Both the position numbers and the translations under genes were made by a program. This document shows positions 1 through 9,095 of a stretch of 18,436 bases of DNA, piece after piece. The notes beneath the pieces are model-generated. The model searched no databases. It was given only the letters and a program-made list of their open reading frames with translations, and was not told where the DNA came from. Position 1 is the first letter of the stretch, and every line of letters starts with the position of its first letter. The stretch spans positions 1-18,436 of the forward strand of contig CAZEUZ010000056.1 of the NCBI GenBank assembly GCA_964515805.1. Reading direction: 5' to 3'. The DNA is from CAZEUZ01 sp964515805 (GTDB taxonomy: Bacteria > Pseudomonadota > Gammaproteobacteria > Pseudomonadales > Cellvibrionaceae).

Positions 1-670
1 ATAACAGGTGATCGGTGCCGCGTTTAATCGCATCATTGAGGCTGTGACGACAGCCGTATTTATTGTCATTCTTCGCTTTGGTCACCGAGTCATTAACGTT
101 GATAGCGGGTACTTTTAACTCGTCATTAGCCATCATTTCCAGCAAGCGGTGGACACCGGTCGTCGTCTCTTCAGAGATTCCGTGAATCTTATCCAGCATT
201 GCCGGGAATTGTTCGTGACACATTGCGGTCAAATCGCCGCCATCATCGAGAATCATATTGGCGTCCCAGATTTCTTTACTGTCTTTATCAGCGCGAATCG
301 TTTGTTCGATACACCACAGAAACTCTTCTTCCGTTTCTCCTTTCCAGGCAAATACAGGAATACCAGCAGCGGCGATGGCGGCAGCAGCATGATCCTGGGT
401 AGAAAAGATATTGCAGGAAGACCACCTCACCTCGGCGCCCAGCTCGGCCAGTGTTTCAATTAATACCGCCGTCTGAATCGTCATGTGAATACAACCCATA
501 ATCTTGGCTCCGGCCAAGGGTTGACTGTTGCGGTATTTTTTTCGCAACGCCATGAGGGCAGGCATTTCACTTTCGGCAATATCAATTTCTCGGCGACCCC
601 AATCCGCTAGCTCGATATCGGCGACAGCGTAATCAGTAAAATTTACCATCGGTTGAACGTTTGTGTGCAT
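1..670 (-). CDS. ahcY: S-adenosylhomocysteine hydrolase, N-terminal part (cut by window edge)
   Basis: AhcY reversibly splits S-adenosylhomocysteine into adenosine and homocysteine in the cytoplasm, removing the product inhibitor of methyltransferases. I translated the minus strand from the ATG at 670-668; 223 codons are present and the frame runs off base 1 without a stop. Family signatures are visible: TQDHAAAAIA (91-100), LDDGGDLT (141-148), HGISEETTTGVHRL (163-176) and SVTKAKNDNKYGCR (195-208). The last holds the Lys, Asp and Cys (K198, D202, C207) that line the substrate/NAD site in this family. The NAD-binding Rossmann domain lies outside the window. A GAGGAA ribosome site stands about 7 bases before the ATG. 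The gene follows metK by 83 bp on the same strand, so one methyl-cycle operon is likely. I see no SAH riboswitch in the gap. Confidence 0.95.
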   Translation of the reverse strand, partial: MHTNVQPMVNFTDYAVADIELADWGRREIDIAESEMPALMALRKKYRNSQPLAGAKIMGCIHMTIQTAVLIETLAELGAEVRWSSCNIFSTQDHAAAAIAAAGIPVFAWKGETEEEFLWCIEQTIRADKDSKEIWDANMILDDGGDLTAMCHEQFPAMLDKIHGISEETTTGVHRLLEMMANDELKVPAINVNDSVTKAKNDNKYGCRHSLNDAIKRGTDHLL

Positions 671-753
671 CGATCAGTTCCTCAAATAATATGTCATGGA
701 GATGGAGCAGTGTAACTGTATATAAGATATACCTTAATATACGATTAACCTTA

Positions 754-1908
754 TTAAAGCGCTTTTTTTAAAGCATCCGCTTTATCGGTTTTTTCCCAGG
801 TAAAATTATCTAGCTCGCGTCCAAAATGCCCATAGGCCGCGGTAGGTTGATAAATCGGACGTTTGAGATCAAGCATGCCGATCAAACCCTTGGGTCTTAG
901 ATCAAAGTGCTCGCGCACTAACTCGGCGATCTCGCTATCGTGGAGTTTACCCGTACCAAAAGTATTGACGGATATGGATGTCGGTTCAGCTACACCGATC
1001 GCATAGGAAACCTGAATCTCACAACGATTCGCCAAACCGGCAGCCACAATATTTTTAGCAACATAACGGCCAGCGTAAGCGGCTGAACGGTCGACTTTTG
1101 ATGCATCCTTGCCGGAAAAAGCGCCACCGCCATGGCGCGCCATACCACCGTAGGTATCGACAATAATTTTACGTCCAGTGACGCCGCAATCGCCCATTGG
1201 ACCACCTATCACGAAATTTCCCGTCGGGTTAATGTGGAACAATGTATTACTGTGCAGCCAATCTGCTGGAAGAACATGACGAATAACAGTTTCCATTATC
1301 GCTTCACGCACATTTTCTAGAGAGATGCCGGGGTCGTGTTGAGTTGACAATACCACGGCATCCACAGCCACGGGCTTATCATCCTCATAGCGCAGTGTTA
1401 CTTGACTTTTGGCATCGGGCCGCAGCCAAGGCAGTACATTTTCTTTGCGCAGCTTGGCCTGTTGCTCAACTAAACGGTGAGCATAATAAATAGGTGCTGG
1501 CATTAATGATTCGGTTTCGTCGGTAGCGTAGCCAAACATCAATCCCTGATCACCAGCACCTTGCTCCTTATCATCCGTTTCATCCACTCCTATAGCGATA
1601 TCATTGGATTGTTTGCCAATCGCATTCAGCACAGCGCAGGATGCGCCATCAAAGCCAACATCGCTGGAATCGTAACCAATGTCGACAATGACGTTGCGAA
1701 CAATATCTTCCAAATCGATATAAGTCGATGTTCTCACTTCACCGGCGACAATTACCATGCCTGTCTTTACCATGGTTTCAATGGCTGTCCGAGATTCAGG
1801 ATCATCTTGCAGCATAGCATCCAAAAGCGCATCGGAAATTTGATCGGCTATTTTATCCGGATGGCCCTCAGAAACAGATTCCGAGGTAAAAACAGTGTAC
1901 TGGGTCAT
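754..1908 (-). CDS. metK: S-adenosylmethionine synthetase (methionine adenosyltransferase)
   Basis: MetK makes S-adenosylmethionine from methionine and ATP, releasing phosphate and pyrophosphate; the enzyme is a cytoplasmic tetramer. The 384-residue protein is full length for the bacterial family. It shows the N-terminal ATP motif EGHPDKIADQISDA (14-27, with H16 and D18), the GAGDQG loop (117-122), and near residue 260 the GGGAFSGKD glycine-rich motif followed by the conserved KVDRSAAYAGRYVAKN stretch. The start is supported by a good ribosome site (AAGGAAAG, roughly 6 bases from the ATG). The gene is divergent from the AsmA-family gene with 60 bp between starts, and upstream of ahcY. No SAM riboswitch or obvious met box is visible in that 60 bp. 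A small AT-rich palindrome (718-732) lies in the metK-ahcY gap; it has no U-run and is too weak to call a terminator. Confidence 0.98.
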   Translation of the reverse strand: MTQYTVFTSESVSEGHPDKIADQISDALLDAMLQDDPESRTAIETMVKTGMVIVAGEVRTSTYIDLEDIVRNVIVDIGYDSSDVGFDGASCAVLNAIGKQSNDIAIGVDETDDKEQGAGDQGLMFGYATDETESLMPAPIYYAHRLVEQQAKLRKENVLPWLRPDAKSQVTLRYEDDKPVAVDAVVLSTQHDPGISLENVREAIMETVIRHVLPADWLHSNTLFHINPTGNFVIGGPMGDCGVTGRKIIVDTYGGMARHGGGAFSGKDASKVDRSAAYAGRYVAKNIVAAGLANRCEIQVSYAIGVAEPTSISVNTFGTGKLHDSEIAELVREHFDLRPKGLIGMLDLKRPIYQPTAAYGHFGRELDNFTWEKTDKADALKKAL

Positions 1909-1968
1909 TTATTTACTTTCCTTAACAAAGTTGTTCTAATCGAAGACAGCCTAATAGCAAATCGTCTT

Positions 1969-3876
1969 ATGAGAATATTAAAACGCCTCGCAATAATTAG
2001 CGGGGCGCTTCTACTAATGCTGCTCGCCACTGCATTCACTATGCTTAAGTCTATCGACTTTAACAGCTACAAATCACCTGTACAGAGGCACATAACAGAA
2101 CTTTTGGGGCGTACCCTCACTATCACAGGCGACATTCAGCTCGATATCGACTTTGAGTCCCGATTGGTAATCGGTGGCTTGCAATTACGTAACGCTGACT
2201 GGGGTTCACGCGATGCTATGGTTTCAATAGAGCGTGCTGAGGTCGAGGTTGAATTACTGCCACTCCTTTTTGGGGATATACGTATCGGACGTCTAGAATT
2301 AGTCAATTCGAGCATTCTACTAGAAACAGACAACAATGGCAGGAGCAATTGGCATTTCGAGCCGGTAAAAGATAAAAACCTTAGCGATAGTAGTGAGAAC
2401 GCATGGCAAGCTGACAATCTACCAAATATTGATCATATCCTTATTACAAATGTCAATTTGAACTATAAGGATACCGCATCAGGAAAGCAAACTCAGCTAT
2501 TGCTTGACAGCATCGAAGCCAAAATGGATAACTTACATGCCGTTTTCAAGGCTCGAATAACAGGCACTATCGACAAGCAAGCCTTTACGCTATCGGCACG
2601 CGTAAATGAGTTTGGAGAACTACTTTCTCAACAATCGGTGCCGTTAAAATTAGATCTCGAATATAACAATAAGAAACACAATCGTATCAAAGCCAGAATG
2701 AGTGGGGAATTAGGGATCACCCCCTCGGACTACCGGATCGAAGAACTGCAACTCACGCTCGATGAGAATCGGTTGACTGGCAGCGTTTACTACGATTTCT
2801 CACTCAATAAACCGACACTCAATGCCGATCTCCAATTTAAATCATTTGATCTGCGCCGGTTGACTAGTAAAAATAGCAATGCCGTTTCTAATAAAAGACC
2901 CAAAAAAGATAAACTTTTCTCTGCGGAAAAAATGGATTTTTCACTGCTCAAAGACATCAATGCCAATATAACGATTAAAGGAGAAAAAATTCTCGGCAGC
3001 AGCCTGGCGCTCGATAATTTGTCACTGACAGCAAAACTGGTGAACGGAGTGCTGAAAATCTCACCCTTAAGGCTCGATGTAGGAGGCAGCACGTTACACA
3101 ATAAGATAATACTGGATACCCGTAAAAAGACACCTCAGCTCAAATTATCCAGTAGAGGCAAGCAATTTAGACTAGGGGAAATGCTTGAAAAGACGGATAC
3201 TACGGATATGATCATTGGTGCGCCAGCAAATATTGATATTTTACTGCAAGGGAGTGGGGATTCTCCGGCAGCGCTGACTAGCAGCTTATCAGGCCGAATT
3301 GTAGTGGATATTGGCCGCGGCCGCGTCAACAACGAATATTTGAATCTAATGGGTACTGATCTTACCGCCAATTTATGGAGTAAATTCGATTCGTCAAAGA
3401 TCAAAAAAGATCCCTATACTGAGTTCGAATGTGCTGTCATTAATCTACATCCGCGCAACGGTATCATTAAGTACGATAAGAAAGTCGCCATGGAAACAGA
3501 CGAGATGGTAATCGTTAGTTCGGGTATTATCGATCTCAAGCGAGAAACGCTAAAAATTGCTATTGTCCCCAAACCACATAAGACCACGAAAGGTTTAGGA
3601 CTTGGCGTCGGTGAATTTGTTGGCATTGTCCAGATAAAAGGTTCGTTAGCAAACCCTGAATTGGGAGTGGATGATGATAAGACCGCGCTTAAAGTCTTAG
3701 AAGCTTTCGGCACTTTCGCAACCGGAGGCAGTTATTTGCTTCTTAAAGGACTTACCCACAAAGTCTTTGCCGACCCCAATCCCTGTCAGACCGCCAAAGG
3801 CATCAAAAAATCGCGTAACAAAGATGTTAGAAAGACGATGATGAAGAAATTTCTCGATTTCAAAAATAAATTTTAA
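1969..3876 (+). CDS. AsmA-family envelope protein
   Basis: This is a 635-residue AsmA-like protein. The family consists of inner-membrane-anchored periplasmic proteins linked to outer-membrane assembly and lipid transport; the exact role of this member is not known. The N-terminus has a short basic stretch and one hydrophobic segment (about residues 7-25), fitting a signal anchor with a periplasmic body. The rest is rich in alternating beta-type sequence. The C-terminal AsmA core is recognisable in the stretch from about residue 500 (GIIKYDKK, GIIDLKRETLKIAIVPKP, IKGSLANPE) and in the late ADPNPCQTAKG motif (C606). The reading frame stays open 136 codons further upstream, but that part is antisense to metK. 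I chose the ATG at 1969 because the membrane anchor begins there. Its ribosome site is poor. No hairpin follows directly; the first clear terminator downstream is at 4161. Confidence 0.88.
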   Translation: MRILKRLAIISGALLLMLLATAFTMLKSIDFNSYKSPVQRHITELLGRTLTITGDIQLDIDFESRLVIGGLQLRNADWGSRDAMVSIERAEVEVELLPLLFGDIRIGRLELVNSSILLETDNNGRSNWHFEPVKDKNLSDSSENAWQADNLPNIDHILITNVNLNYKDTASGKQTQLLLDSIEAKMDNLHAVFKARITGTIDKQAFTLSARVNEFGELLSQQSVPLKLDLEYNNKKHNRIKARMSGELGITPSDYRIEELQLTLDENRLTGSVYYDFSLNKPTLNADLQFKSFDLRRLTSKNSNAVSNKRPKKDKLFSAEKMDFSLLKDINANITIKGEKILGSSLALDNLSLTAKLVNGVLKISPLRLDVGGSTLHNKIILDTRKKTPQLKLSSRGKQFRLGEMLEKTDTTDMIIGAPANIDILLQGSGDSPAALTSSLSGRIVVDIGRGRVNNEYLNLMGTDLTANLWSKFDSSKIKKDPYTEFECAVINLHPRNGIIKYDKKVAMETDEMVIVSSGIIDLKRETLKIAIVPKPHKTTKGLGLGVGEFVGIVQIKGSLANPELGVDDDKTALKVLEAFGTFATGGSYLLLKGLTHKVFADPNPCQTAKGIKKSRNKDVRKTMMKKFLDFKNKF

Positions 3877-4294
3877 AGCCTACAATTAGTCAATTTTTGA
3901 TGGAACAGAATTGGCAAAAACAATGAAACCTTGTTGTCGATAATTATCCAAATTATCTATTCTGTCTTGCATATGCGAGTTAGGACAAATGCCTTGTGGA
4001 CTTAAAATCATACTGTTAATATACGCAGCTTTCATCGCGCGTGTATTCAAATCTAGCTGTCGGAACAGCTTGGGAGCAGTTATCAATAAGTAACTGGAAA
4101 TGAATACAGATGAGGTTCATTAAACAGTGGCTGGTAGATTTCCGACTAGCTCAGATGACGAACCCCGTTTTAGGGGTTTTTTTGTGCCCGGTTAATTGAC
4201 GGCCATCGATAAAATCACCATCGAACCATTTGCAAGTCGGAATGCTATTTTTCCAACAGAGTCGACGATTAATCGCTGTTACAGGTTATAGTTT
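3877..4294. other. Intergenic stretch between the AsmA-family gene and rimP
   Basis: About 418 bases without a gene I can defend. On the minus strand, 3886-4086 is open for 66 codons from a TTG (49 codons from the ATG at 4035-4033). Neither start has a convincing ribosome site, and the translation resembles no family I know. I looked for the secG, tRNA-Leu and tRNA-Met genes that often precede rimP in gammaproteobacteria and found no cloverleaf or SecG-like reading frame. The only firm signal is the plus-strand terminator at 4161-4183. The 111 bases between it and rimP should carry the operon promoter, but I could not pick out a well-spaced -35/-10 pair. Confidence 0.5.
4161..4183 (+). terminator. 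Rho-independent terminator upstream of rimP
   Basis: A six-pair stem (AACCCC with GGGGTT) around a GTTTTA loop is followed by a run of seven or more T on the plus strand. This is a textbook intrinsic terminator. It would end transcripts arriving from the AsmA-family gene, 285 bases upstream, or from an unrecognised transcript in the gap, and so insulate the rimP operon. Confidence 0.85.
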
Positions 4295-4753
4295 ATGAAA
4301 TCTAGGCAACAGCAACTCGAATCTCTGATAGCACCGACTGTCGAAGCGATGGGTTGTGTTTTCTGGGGATTGGTTTGTAAGTATCGTGGTCAGAGCTTGT
4401 CACTGTGTGTGTTCATTGACAAAGATAGCGGTGTAACTTTGGCCGATTGTGAGCGTATCAGTCGTCAGCTAAGTAGCGTTATGGATGTTGAAGATTTGAT
4501 TGTTGAACCCTATGTATTAGAAGTGTCATCGCCGGGTGTGAATAGGCAACTTTTCACTCTCGACCACTACCGTCGTTTTATCGGTGAAAGTATTTCAGTT
4601 CGCTTGATCAAGCCTTATCAAGGTAAACGTAAATTCAAGGGTATACTGGCCACCGTCGAAGGAGATGAAATCGTTTTACAAGTTCGTGACGATGAGTATT
4701 TATTGCCGTTGGAGTATATTGCAACGGCTAACTTGGCGCCTGATTTTGACTAA
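4295..4753 (+). CDS. rimP: Ribosome maturation factor RimP
   Basis: RimP binds the free 30S subunit and assists its late assembly. The 152-residue product has the usual family length (about 150). It carries the typical N-terminal alpha/beta domain with GVTLADCERISRQLS (about 46-60) and YVLEVSSPGVNRQLF (about 73-87), followed by the SH3-like C-terminal domain (KRKFKGILATVEGDEI). The ATG at 4295 gives the normal N-terminus; an AGG-containing but weak ribosome site lies about 10 bases upstream. It is the first gene of the rimP-nusA-infB cluster, with nusA starting 66 bp after its stop. Confidence 0.96.
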   Translation: MKSRQQQLESLIAPTVEAMGCVFWGLVCKYRGQSLSLCVFIDKDSGVTLADCERISRQLSSVMDVEDLIVEPYVLEVSSPGVNRQLFTLDHYRRFIGESISVRLIKPYQGKRKFKGILATVEGDEIVLQVRDDEYLLPLEYIATANLAPDFD

Positions 4754-4819
4754 AGTTATTTTTTACGACTGTCGCTTACCATTCATTCGGTCGGCGTAAC
4801 AAGAGAGTGAGTCACATGT

Positions 4820-6358
4820 ATGAATAAGCAAATATTATTTGCAGCCGAAGCCGTTTCCAACGAGAAAGGTATCGACAAAGGCATTATCTTTGAGGCCCTT
4901 GAATTGGCATTGGCTACAGCCACTAAAAAACGCTACGAAGAAGATTCCGATATCCGTGTTGAAATTGACCGGGATACAGGTGACTACGAAACATTTCGAT
5001 GCTGGGAAGTTGTCGATGACGATACATTGGCATTACTCGGCACCCAATTCACTGTAGAAGAAGCCCATCAGCGAGATCCAGACCTAAAGCCTGGTGACGT
5101 ATTTACAGAAAAAATTGAAAATGTTGATTTTGGACGAATTGCAGCGCAAACCGCTAAACAAGTGATTGTTCAAAAAGTCCGTGAGGCTGAACGCAGTCAA
5201 GTGGTAGATGAATATATAGACAAAATGAATGAACTGGTTAGCGGCACAGTTAAACGAGTCACCCGAGATAGTGTTATTGTCGATTTAGGTAACAATGCCG
5301 AAGGCTTGTTGACCAAAGAAGAGTTGGTAGGCCGAGAGAATTTCAGAGTCGGTGATCGCATTCGTTCTATGTTGACTGGTATTCGCACTGAAGTTCGCGG
5401 CCCCCAACTTTCACTAAGTCGATCTTGTCGTGAAATGTTGGTGGAACTTTTCAAAATTGAAGTGCCTGAGATTGCCGAAGAAGTCATCGAACTAAAAGCT
5501 GCCGCTCGCGATCCGGGCTCTAGAGCTAAGATCGCGGTCAAAACTAATGATGGCCGTATTGATCCTGTGGGTGCTTGTGTCGGTATGCGCGGTGCTCGTG
5601 TCCAGGCAGTGTCCAATGAATTAGCTAACGAGCGCATCGACATTGTCTTGTGGAACGATGATCCCGCTCAATTTGTCATTAACGCCATGTCTCCGGCGGA
5701 AATAGAATCCATCGTCATTGATGAAGAAACACGCTCGATGGACGTAGCCGTTAGTGAAGCAAATTTGGCAATGGCGATTGGACGCAATGGACAAAATGTG
5801 CGCCTGGCCTCCGAGTTATCCGGCTGGGAACTCAATGTGATGACTAATGAGGAGTGGCAACAAAAACAGCAAAATGAAGCTGCTGATCAAATACAATTAT
5901 TTGTCGATAGTTTGGATGTGGATGAGGATATGGCAACCATGCTTGTGGAAGAAGGGTTTTCAAGTGTGGAAGAATTAGCCTACGTGCCTTTAGATGAGAT
6001 GTTAGCGATTGAAGGTTTCGACGAAGATATTGCGAATGAGCTGCGTTCCCGTTCTAAAGATGTGTTGTTGACACGAGCACTTGCTTCAGAAGAGCAGCTC
6101 GAAGATAGTCAACCTGCTCAGGATCTACTAGCTGTTAAGGGCATGGACGATGCCTTGGCGAAAGCTCTAGTAAAACGCGGCATTGTTACCATGGAAGATT
6201 TGGCCGAGCAATCTGTCGATGAATTGCTCGACATTGATGGCATGGAGGAAGAACGCGCTGCCTCACTCATACTGGAAGCTCGTCAACCCTGGTTTGCCGC
6301 AGAGAAAGCAAATGATAGAACCACCGAAGACAATGTGTCTGAAAAAAGTATCAGTTAA
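4820..6358 (+). CDS. nusA: Transcription termination/antitermination factor NusA
   Basis: NusA binds RNA polymerase and nascent RNA and modulates pausing, intrinsic termination and antitermination. The 512-residue protein has the full gammaproteobacterial layout. The polymerase-binding N-terminal domain (1-130) is followed by an S1 domain (about 134-200). KH1 carries GMRG at 255-258 and KH2 carries GRNG at 321-324. Two acidic helix-hairpin repeats follow (about 360-425 and 435-490), then a short polar tail that explains the length above the 495 residues of the E. coli protein. The ATG at 4820 matches the usual MNKEIL-type start. A second ATG at 4816 overlaps it out of frame and reads only three codons before TAA, sharing the same purine-rich ribosome site (about 4802-4810). 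The gene sits between rimP and infB (76 bp gap), most likely in one operon. Confidence 0.98.
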   Translation: MNKQILFAAEAVSNEKGIDKGIIFEALELALATATKKRYEEDSDIRVEIDRDTGDYETFRCWEVVDDDTLALLGTQFTVEEAHQRDPDLKPGDVFTEKIENVDFGRIAAQTAKQVIVQKVREAERSQVVDEYIDKMNELVSGTVKRVTRDSVIVDLGNNAEGLLTKEELVGRENFRVGDRIRSMLTGIRTEVRGPQLSLSRSCREMLVELFKIEVPEIAEEVIELKAAARDPGSRAKIAVKTNDGRIDPVGACVGMRGARVQAVSNELANERIDIVLWNDDPAQFVINAMSPAEIESIVIDEETRSMDVAVSEANLAMAIGRNGQNVRLASELSGWELNVMTNEEWQQKQQNEAADQIQLFVDSLDVDEDMATMLVEEGFSSVEELAYVPLDEMLAIEGFDEDIANELRSRSKDVLLTRALASEEQLEDSQPAQDLLAVKGMDDALAKALVKRGIVTMEDLAEQSVDELLDIDGMEEERAASLILEARQPWFAAEKANDRTTEDNVSEKSIS

Positions 6359-6434
6359 TCATGTCTGACTCGTCAATTATAGTCTTTCAAAAGAACTTGA
6401 TTGAAGTAGTAAAGTAAAGTTTCGAGGAATTACA

Positions 6435-8996
6435 ATGGCAAATGTTACCGTTAGCGATCTCGCTAAATCAGTGAGTGCTTCAGTGGAGCGCTTACTGAGT
6501 CAAATGAAGGCGGCTGGTCTGCCTCATGACTCGGCTGATGGTCTGGTTTCCGATGAAGAAAAGAAAACTCTATTGGCTTTTTTAAAAGCCAGTCACGGTG
6601 AAGCCTCGACTGCGCCCAAAAAAATCACATTAAAACGCAAAACGACTACTGTCATAAAGACAGGAGCCGGCAGTGGGCGCAAGACAGTAAATGTCGAAGT
6701 TCGTAAAAAACGCACGTATGTAAAGCGTGCAGAAACATCTGACAAGAAGACTCAGAGCCCAATTTCATCTATTCAAGATACCACTTCCCATACAGATGAT
6801 GTCGAGCAAAAACGCAAACTCGCTCTCGAGGCAAGACGCGAAGCTGAAGAGAAAGAGAAAAAAAATCAACAGGAAAGGTTAAAAGAACGACAAGCTAAAT
6901 TGCAATCAGAAACTGCGGCAACCAAAAAATCTGCAGAGCAAAAGCCCACAAAACCCAAACAAACACAGGCAGCTTTGGAAGCCAATGCATTAAAGGTTCA
7001 GCAAGAGGAAAAGGGCAAGCACACTAAGAAAAAGGATAAAGAACCTTCAAACACCGAACTTTTAGAAGAACAAGTCCGCAGAACCAAAAAGGCGCGCAAG
7101 AGTTTAGAGACTAAAAAATCAACCAATAAAGTCGATCTTTCACGGCTTAGTGACGATTATGAAGAAGAAGATATTATCAGGTCGAGACGTTCTTCTCGCG
7201 TTAGTCGTTCAAACAGCCATGGGTTTAAGAAGCCCACCGCCAAAATGATTCATGAGGTGAAAATACCAGAGCAAATTTCGGTGACAGAGTTAGCGCAAAA
7301 AATGAACATTAAGGCGCCTGCGCTTGTGAAAGAGCTTATCAAACTTGGAGAGATGGCCGCTGTTGGAGATTTACTGGATCAAGAAGCGGCGCAACTAGTC
7401 GTTGAGGAATTGGGACACAAACCGGTGTTATTAAGTGGTAATGCACTTGAAGAAGGGCTGCAAAAGCAGTTGCAGACAACTGGTGACCAGCAGCCGCGGG
7501 CACCGATCGTCACTGTCATGGGCCATGTCGATCATGGTAAGACTTCTTTGCTCGACTATATTCGCAAATCTCGTGTAGCTTCGGCTGAAGCTGGAGGTAT
7601 TACTCAGCATATCGGCGCCTATCGAGTCAAGACTAATAACGGAGAAATCACCTTTCTGGACACTCCAGGTCACGCCGCTTTTACAGCTATGCGCGCCCGT
7701 GGTGCTCAGTGTACCGATGTGGTCATTCTGGTTGTAGCTGCTGACGATGGCGTTATGCCACAAACAGAAGAGGCAGTGCAACATGCCCACGCAGCTAAAG
7801 TTCCCATTGTGGTCGCTATCAATAAATGTGATAAAGAGTCTGCCGATCCCGAGCGAATTAAAAATGAATTGTCTGGCAAGGGCGTCATTCCAGAAGATTG
7901 GGGTGGCGATACCCAATTTATTAATGTTTCCGCCCACACCGGCGAGGGCATAGAAGCGCTGCTGGAAGCAGTATTATTACAAGCAGAATTACAGGAATTA
8001 TCAGCCGTGACTAATACGGCAGCCAAAGGCGTGGTTATCGAGTCGCGAGTAGACAAAAATCGCGGTGTTATTGCTACGGTATTAGTAAGCTTGGGCACAT
8101 TGAAACGAGGCGATATTCTACTAGCAGGACATAGTTTTGGCCGGGTCAGAGCGATGACCAATGAACTCGGCCACCAAGTAAAAATGGCAGGGCCGTCAAC
8201 CCCAGTAGAATTATTGGGTCTCAATACGGCCCCTCAGGCAGGCGACGAGTTCGTTATTGTTCCCAATGAACGAAGAGCGAGAGAAGTGGCCGAGTATCGC
8301 GAGGAACGCGAACGTAACGAGAAATTGCATCGACAGCAATCAGTAAAACTGGAAACCATGTTTGCCAATATGGATGCCGAAAAACCAAAAGAATTATCGG
8401 TGGTGGTTAAAACAGATGTTCGCGGCTCTCTAGAAGCTATCATGTCCGCCTTGATGGATCTCGGCAACCAAGAAGTCAAAGTTAACCCGATCTCTGGAGG
8501 AGTTGGCGCAATTACTGAAAACGACATTAATCTTGCGCTCACATCGAATGCCATTGTTCTCGGCTTTAATGTACGTGCCGATAAAGCAGCGCGCGCATTG
8601 GCGGAAAGTGAAATGGTTGAAATTCGCTATTACAGCATCATTTATCAATTGCTCGATGAAATAAAAGCCGCACTATCAGGTATGTTGGCGCCAGAGCAAG
8701 TTGAAGAAATTGTCGGTATCGCCCTGGTACGTGACGTTTTTCGTTCACAGAAATTTGGCCAAATCGCCGGCTGTATTGTCAATGAAGGCACAATTTATCA
8801 AAATAAGCCCATCAGAGTACTGCGTGACAATGTTGTCGTCTATGAAGGCGAACTGGAATCACTGCGTCGTTTCAAAGATGATGTCAATGAAGTTAAGAGT
8901 GGCGTAGAGTGTGGTATTGGCGTTAAAAATTATGACGTCAAAGTCGGTGATCAAATTGAAGTATATGAAATTAAGGAAGTTGCTCGAAAGCTTTAG
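6435..8996 (+). CDS. infB: Translation initiation factor IF-2
   Basis: IF-2 is the GTPase that brings fMet-tRNA to the 30S subunit and promotes 50S joining. The product has 853 residues, slightly shorter than the long E. coli form (890). In order it has an IF2_N domain (1-50) and a long Lys/Glu-rich, probably disordered or coiled linker (about 57-255). A second IF2_N domain (about 274-325) precedes the GTPase domain, which has G1 GHVDHGKT (363-370), G3 DTPGH (from D409), G4 NKCD (463-466) and a SAHTGEG G5-type motif. Domains II, III and the fMet-tRNA-binding C-terminus (ending near EIKEVARKL) complete it. The G4 motif has Cys where Met or Ile is common, a tolerated position. The start is supported by a GAGGAA site. 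rbfA follows after 99 bp. Confidence 0.98.
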   Translation: MANVTVSDLAKSVSASVERLLSQMKAAGLPHDSADGLVSDEEKKTLLAFLKASHGEASTAPKKITLKRKTTTVIKTGAGSGRKTVNVEVRKKRTYVKRAETSDKKTQSPISSIQDTTSHTDDVEQKRKLALEARREAEEKEKKNQQERLKERQAKLQSETAATKKSAEQKPTKPKQTQAALEANALKVQQEEKGKHTKKKDKEPSNTELLEEQVRRTKKARKSLETKKSTNKVDLSRLSDDYEEEDIIRSRRSSRVSRSNSHGFKKPTAKMIHEVKIPEQISVTELAQKMNIKAPALVKELIKLGEMAAVGDLLDQEAAQLVVEELGHKPVLLSGNALEEGLQKQLQTTGDQQPRAPIVTVMGHVDHGKTSLLDYIRKSRVASAEAGGITQHIGAYRVKTNNGEITFLDTPGHAAFTAMRARGAQCTDVVILVVAADDGVMPQTEEAVQHAHAAKVPIVVAINKCDKESADPERIKNELSGKGVIPEDWGGDTQFINVSAHTGEGIEALLEAVLLQAELQELSAVTNTAAKGVVIESRVDKNRGVIATVLVSLGTLKRGDILLAGHSFGRVRAMTNELGHQVKMAGPSTPVELLGLNTAPQAGDEFVIVPNERRAREVAEYREERERNEKLHRQQSVKLETMFANMDAEKPKELSVVVKTDVRGSLEAIMSALMDLGNQEVKVNPISGGVGAITENDINLALTSNAIVLGFNVRADKAARALAESEMVEIRYYSIIYQLLDEIKAALSGMLAPEQVEEIVGIALVRDVFRSQKFGQIAGCIVNEGTIYQNKPIRVLRDNVVVYEGELESLRRFKDDVNEVKSGVECGIGVKNYDVKVGDQIEVYEIKEVARKL

Positions 8997-9095
8997 TCAT
9001 CTCTGAAGTCTTCTTGTACTTGATAACCTTGGCTGCATGCTTGTCGTTGTTTTAACTTGTTAACGGACTCTGATAATTGAGGTGAAATATTAGTT

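Noticed and set aside
149..463. Plus-strand reading frames at 149-463 and 199-402
   Set aside because: They lie opposite ahcY, whose minus-strand translation matches the family throughout the region.
671..753. SAH or SAM riboswitch between metK and ahcY
   Set aside because: The 83-bp gap is AT-rich and has only a small palindrome (718-732). It is too short and lacks the conserved core expected of these riboswitches.
1561..1968. Upstream extension of the AsmA-family gene by 136 codons from an ATG at 1561
   Set aside because: The stretch is antisense to metK, in register with its codons. It stays open only because that part of metK lacks TTA, CTA and TCA codons. The membrane anchor expected at the N-terminus begins at the ATG at 1969.
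4121..4165. Possible decayed tRNA before the rimP terminator (bases resembling CTAGCTCAG of a D-arm)
   Set aside because: No acceptor stem, anticodon stem or T-arm could be paired around it on either strand.
7431..8224. Long minus-strand reading frames opposite infB (7431-7937, 7706-8224)
   Set aside because: They are shadows of the highly conserved IF-2 GTPase region and show no ribosome sites or family resemblance.
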